From: Pragia fontium DSM 5563 = ATCC 49100
GTDB taxonomy: Bacteria; Pseudomonadota; Gammaproteobacteria; Enterobacterales; Enterobacteriaceae
Reading direction: 5' to 3'
DNA: 64,000 bases
Assembly: GCF_900112475.1 (NCBI RefSeq)
Contig: NZ_FOLW01000004.1
Coordinates: 95,249-159,248 of the forward strand
The notes beneath the pieces were generated by a model, which was not told where the DNA came from, did not search any database, and saw only the letters and a list, made by a program, of their open reading frames with translations. The position numbers were made by a program, and so were the translations under genes. Shown piece by piece: positions 60,793 to 64,000 of this stretch; the first letter of the stretch is position 1; each line of letters starts with the position of its first letter.

Positions 60793-63630
60793 ATGGATAT
60801 GTCTATATATCAAAGGGAATTTCAGGGAAAACCTATCCATAAATTCTCTAAACGTGCATTAAATCAACAGCTAGCCATGGCTGGACTGCTGAGCTTTAGT
60901 ACTCTTGTTTTTCAGCATCATGTGATGGCTGCTGATTTGGGGAGCCAGAATGCAGACACGATTACTCTACAAGACCAAGATAAAATTACTGCCGATCTTC
61001 GTCAGGACGGCATTTTATACGGCATCCTGAACGATTATTCTCGTACTGCTAATATCAATTTAGCCAACAATGCCAGTATCACCGCGGTTGATACCACGAA
61101 ATTAACCAGAGGCGTTATTGTTAAAGGCAACAACAGTATATTGACGGCTAACCGTCTGTCTATTGATGTAACAGGCAGCAGCGCTATCGGTTTAGATGCA
61201 ACCGGTAAAAAAGCGAATATCGATCTGGGCACCGGAAGTCAGATCAACGTAGAAGGTGATGGTAGTGGGTACGGATACGGTATTACGATTAGCGGTGTAT
61301 CAACGCTGCAAGCCAATGAGCTGCTCATTACGACTAAAGGTAACTATGGTGTTGGTCTAAGCATTAACCAGCAGGGGACATCGGTTAATTTAGGTAGCGA
61401 TAGTACTATTTTAACTTCAGGGAATGGGGCGTCTGGAGTCTATATTTTTGGCGCTAATGGCAATGATGTGAATGGGCCTGCCAGACTGAGCGCCACAGGC
61501 TTAACGGTAAAAACGCTAGGGAATGTTTCCTATGGCTTCAATATTCAAGAGAACTCGATTGTTGATTTAGGCGTCGGGAGTAAAATTAATACCTCAGGTG
61601 ACGATGCCATTGGGATTTGGGCTTTTGGTGAGCTAAAAGCCAATGCTTTAACGGTTATGACCGAAGGCCTTAATTCTACTGCGGTTGAGATCCGTGATAC
61701 CGCAGTGGCAAATATTGGTGCTAATAGCCATTTATCGTCTAAACAGGCTGGGGCATTAGTGGCTTATTATCGAAATGCGGGTACGGCAAAAATTAATTTT
61801 TTGGGCACCCAGTCTGAGCGTAACTCAATTTTCTCTGGCGGATCTTATGGCGCCTCGGCTCAGTTTAATTCACTGATTAATCTATCATATACCGATATCA
61901 ACGTTGACCGGGGCGGCGCCTTGGGGCTAGGTTTATGGGCACTGGGTGGGGGGGTTATCAAAGGTGATAATCTGACGATTAACGGTGCTGCTGGTACTCG
62001 CGGCGTTTATGCCATGATGAATGCTCAAATTGATTTGACGGGTGATACCACCATTCATATGGCAAATCCGGCGGATATGGCCATTGCTACTCAACAGGAT
62101 GACGGATATCGCGCCAGTCGAATAAATGCCGACGGAAAAATGGATATTGTCGGCGGTATTCTGTCGCGTGGTGGCCTGATTAATATTGATATGCAGTCGG
62201 GTTCCCAATGGACTGGTCGGGCACATAGCGACCATATTAATGGTGGGGCGCTAAATATCACCATGACGGATAGTCGCTGGAATATAACCGAAGATTCTAA
62301 TGTTGATAAGTTGATACTGCACAATACCACGATAGATTTTAATGAAGATAAAGCCGGTTCGGTATTAACCGTTGGAGACCTTAGCGGCAATGGTAGCTTC
62401 GTTCTGCACACCGACCTGGTAAATGGTCACGGTGATAAGCTTATGATCACCGGTAGCAGCGCCGGCGAACATAAATTGACGGTATTAAATCGTGGTGGTT
62501 TGGCTACGACGGGGAATGAAGTACTAACCGTCGTGGAAACTCAGGATGGCCAGGCGAATTTTGCCAGTACACGGTTGGTGGAACTGGGTGGTTATTTGTA
62601 CGATGTACGTAAAAATGGTACCAATTGGGAATTGTATTCCTCCGGGACTTATACACCGCCACCGGAACCCCTGACGCCAGATCCTAAACCAAAGCCGGAG
62701 CCAAAGCCAAAACCACCAATCACCACATCAGCCGATGCCGGAGCCAATTTCCTGAATATTGGCTACTTGCTCAATTATGCGGAAACCCAAACGTTGTTAC
62801 AGCGTATGGGGGATTTACGCCAGAATGGTCACAGTGGCGATATGTGGTTGAGAGGCTTTGCCGGTAAGTTTGATTCGTTTGCCGGTGGTAAGTTAAGCCG
62901 TTTCGATATGAATTATAACGGAATGCAACTGGGTGCCGATAAACAAGTGACTGAGCAAGTACCGGTGTTTATCGGTCTGTTTACTGGGCTTACTAAAGGA
63001 TCGCCGAATTACGCTTCAGGAGATGGTACGGTAAAATCGCATCATTTTGGTATGTATGCGAGTTATATGGCACCAGACGGTTTTTATTTGGATGGAGTAG
63101 TGAAATATTCGCGCCTGAAGAATGAATTTAGCGTGCGAGATAGTCAGAATAATCGGGTGAATGGTGATGGTAATTCTGATGGTATTAGTTTCTCGTTGGA
63201 ATCCGGCCAAAAATTGAGTTTAGGCCAGCAAGATAACGGTTTCTATATTGAACCCCAAGCACAGTTAAGCTATAGCCATCAGGATGCGGTGCAAATTAAG
63301 GCCAGTAATGGACTAAAAGTTGCTTTGGGTAGTTATGAATCGATGATTGGTCGAGCCAGTGCGGTAGTGGGTTATGAACTGGCTCAGGGTAATAATTCAC
63401 TGAATGTTTACCTGAAAACTGGTTATTTGCATGAGCTTGCCGGAGATACCGATTACCGATTAAATGGCTCACCCGAAAGTCACAGCTTTAAAGGTGGCTG
63501 GTGGAATAATGGCGTTGGCGTGAGTGCTCAATTGAGCCAACAGCATATTGTGTATCTGGATTTAGATACCTCAACCGGCAATAGATTTAACCAGCGTCAG
63601 ATTAATGCAGGTTATCGTTTTAACTTTTAG
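60793..63630 (+). CDS. Autotransporter, pertactin-like passenger with beta-barrel
   Basis: A 945-residue complete autotransporter. An extended signal region (hydrophobic core MAGLLSFSTLVFQH, cleavage near VMAA) is followed by a beta-helical passenger of repeated degenerate rungs (NIDLGTGSQINVEG, SVNLGSDSTILTSG). Next comes a linker rich in Pro and Lys (PKPKPEPKPKPP) at about residues 620-640. The barrel begins near residue 655 and ends NAGYRFNF with a terminal Phe. It is probably a surface adhesin. The barrel is not closely similar to those at 1-215 and 3159-3872. Confidence 0.93.
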   Translation: MDMSIYQREFQGKPIHKFSKRALNQQLAMAGLLSFSTLVFQHHVMAADLGSQNADTITLQDQDKITADLRQDGILYGILNDYSRTANINLANNASITAVDTTKLTRGVIVKGNNSILTANRLSIDVTGSSAIGLDATGKKANIDLGTGSQINVEGDGSGYGYGITISGVSTLQANELLITTKGNYGVGLSINQQGTSVNLGSDSTILTSGNGASGVYIFGANGNDVNGPARLSATGLTVKTLGNVSYGFNIQENSIVDLGVGSKINTSGDDAIGIWAFGELKANALTVMTEGLNSTAVEIRDTAVANIGANSHLSSKQAGALVAYYRNAGTAKINFLGTQSERNSIFSGGSYGASAQFNSLINLSYTDINVDRGGALGLGLWALGGGVIKGDNLTINGAAGTRGVYAMMNAQIDLTGDTTIHMANPADMAIATQQDDGYRASRINADGKMDIVGGILSRGGLINIDMQSGSQWTGRAHSDHINGGALNITMTDSRWNITEDSNVDKLILHNTTIDFNEDKAGSVLTVGDLSGNGSFVLHTDLVNGHGDKLMITGSSAGEHKLTVLNRGGLATTGNEVLTVVETQDGQANFASTRLVELGGYLYDVRKNGTNWELYSSGTYTPPPEPLTPDPKPKPEPKPKPPITTSADAGANFLNIGYLLNYAETQTLLQRMGDLRQNGHSGDMWLRGFAGKFDSFAGGKLSRFDMNYNGMQLGADKQVTEQVPVFIGLFTGLTKGSPNYASGDGTVKSHHFGMYASYMAPDGFYLDGVVKYSRLKNEFSVRDSQNNRVNGDGNSDGISFSLESGQKLSLGQQDNGFYIEPQAQLSYSHQDAVQIKASNGLKVALGSYESMIGRASAVVGYELAQGNNSLNVYLKTGYLHELAGDTDYRLNGSPESHSFKGGWWNNGVGVSAQLSQQHIVYLDLDTSTGNRFNQRQINAGYRFNF

Positions 63631-63660
63631 TCATTGATTAGGATTTCCCTCTTTGTTACC

Positions 63661-63694
63661 AGTGGGTCATGATTGTTCATGACCCACTTTTTTG
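63661..63694 (+). terminator. Terminator of the pertactin-like autotransporter gene
   Basis: AGTGGGTCATGA (63661-63672), loop TTGT, TCATGACCCACT (63677-63688), then TTTTTT. Confidence 0.95.
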
Positions 63695-64000
63695 TTTTTT
63701 ATTTTTCCGTATTTAATAACGTTTGCGATGGTTGTATAGATTATCTGACCATACTTTTTGCTATTCATGAGTTAGTATGAAAATTAATCAAAAATTTAAT
63801 TTTAGCAAATGATAAGATTTTTTATACTTTGACATATTTATCTACTAATCAAACGGAGATTGTGAAGTTGATGTCAGCGTAGAACATGTTTTTCATATAA
63901 AAAATTTGGTAATTATCGGTATTGTATCGTTCATTGATCTTATTTTTTTCTATTACTCATTGGTTTAATTGAAGATTGATTAACTCATTAGAATCTTTAG
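63695..64000. other. AT-rich end of the window
   Basis: About 300 bp of A/T-rich DNA with no recognised gene or signal. Confidence 0.5.

Overview
The window looks like the chromosome of a member of the Enterobacterales. The housekeeping gene order (serX-ghrA-ycdX-ycdY, yceB-mdtH-rimJ-yceH-murJ, pth-ychH-prs-ispE-lolB divergent from hemA-prfA-prmC-sirB2-sirC-kdsA, dauA, yidE, yggL, agp) is that of E. coli and its relatives. Protein divergence and the moderate G+C content suggest a family outside the classical Enterobacteriaceae. A Budviciaceae-like genome (Pragia, Budvicia, Limnobaculum) is my inference and is not proven by the sequence.

Region 1 (1-18450) is accessory DNA abutting a tRNA-Ser(GGA) gene. 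It begins with the 3' end of one AIDA-type autotransporter gene and a second paralogous autotransporter gene that is frameshifted just before its barrel. Next comes a contact-dependent inhibition (CDI) locus with a 5'-truncated CdiA/FhaB-like gene: no signal peptide, only the end of the TPS domain, and no CdiB partner. An in-frame stop separates the stalk from the pretoxin/toxin end. Downstream is an array of displaced toxin tips and immunity genes: a Gly-rich CT with a small membrane immunity protein, a doubly frameshifted ParB-like toxin with a SUKH-like immunity protein, a toxin tail with a 123-aa protein, an intact tip with a 79-aa protein, two lipoproteins, and two further immunity-like genes. 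Three decayed symE-like genes lie antisense between modules, and a complete kptA RNA 2'-phosphotransferase sits inside the array. A 185-bp direct repeat (10141/14630) could exchange toxin tips by recombination.

Region 2 (18600-45505) is mostly core genome: a 5'-truncated, catalytically dead ghrA at the island border, ycdX/ycdY, rlmG, yceB, mdtH, rimJ, yceH, murJ, argS, pth, ychH, prs, ispE, lolB, the hemA-prfA-prmC-sirB2-sirC-kdsA operon, a DUF1090 gene and dauA. A few small lineage-specific genes lie at 31-33 kb.

Region 3 (46038-51668) holds ecotin followed by an RNA-repair operon. A sigma-54-type promoter precedes rsr (a Ro60/TROVE protein), then four tandem Y-RNA-like noncoding RNAs, then rtcB (RNA ligase) and rtcA (RNA 3'-phosphate cyclase). 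Three of the four RNAs carry a circularly permuted tRNA-like module. No rtcR activator gene is next to the operon.

Region 4 (51689-64000) has a TauE/SafE transporter, a cytosolic 5'-nucleotidase, a GNAT acetyltransferase, yidE, yggL, an unlisted 33-codon gene, a periplasmic protein, agp, and a complete pertactin-like autotransporter behind a very AT-rich leader. A roughly 355-bp dispersed repeat occurs at 28660 and 59541.
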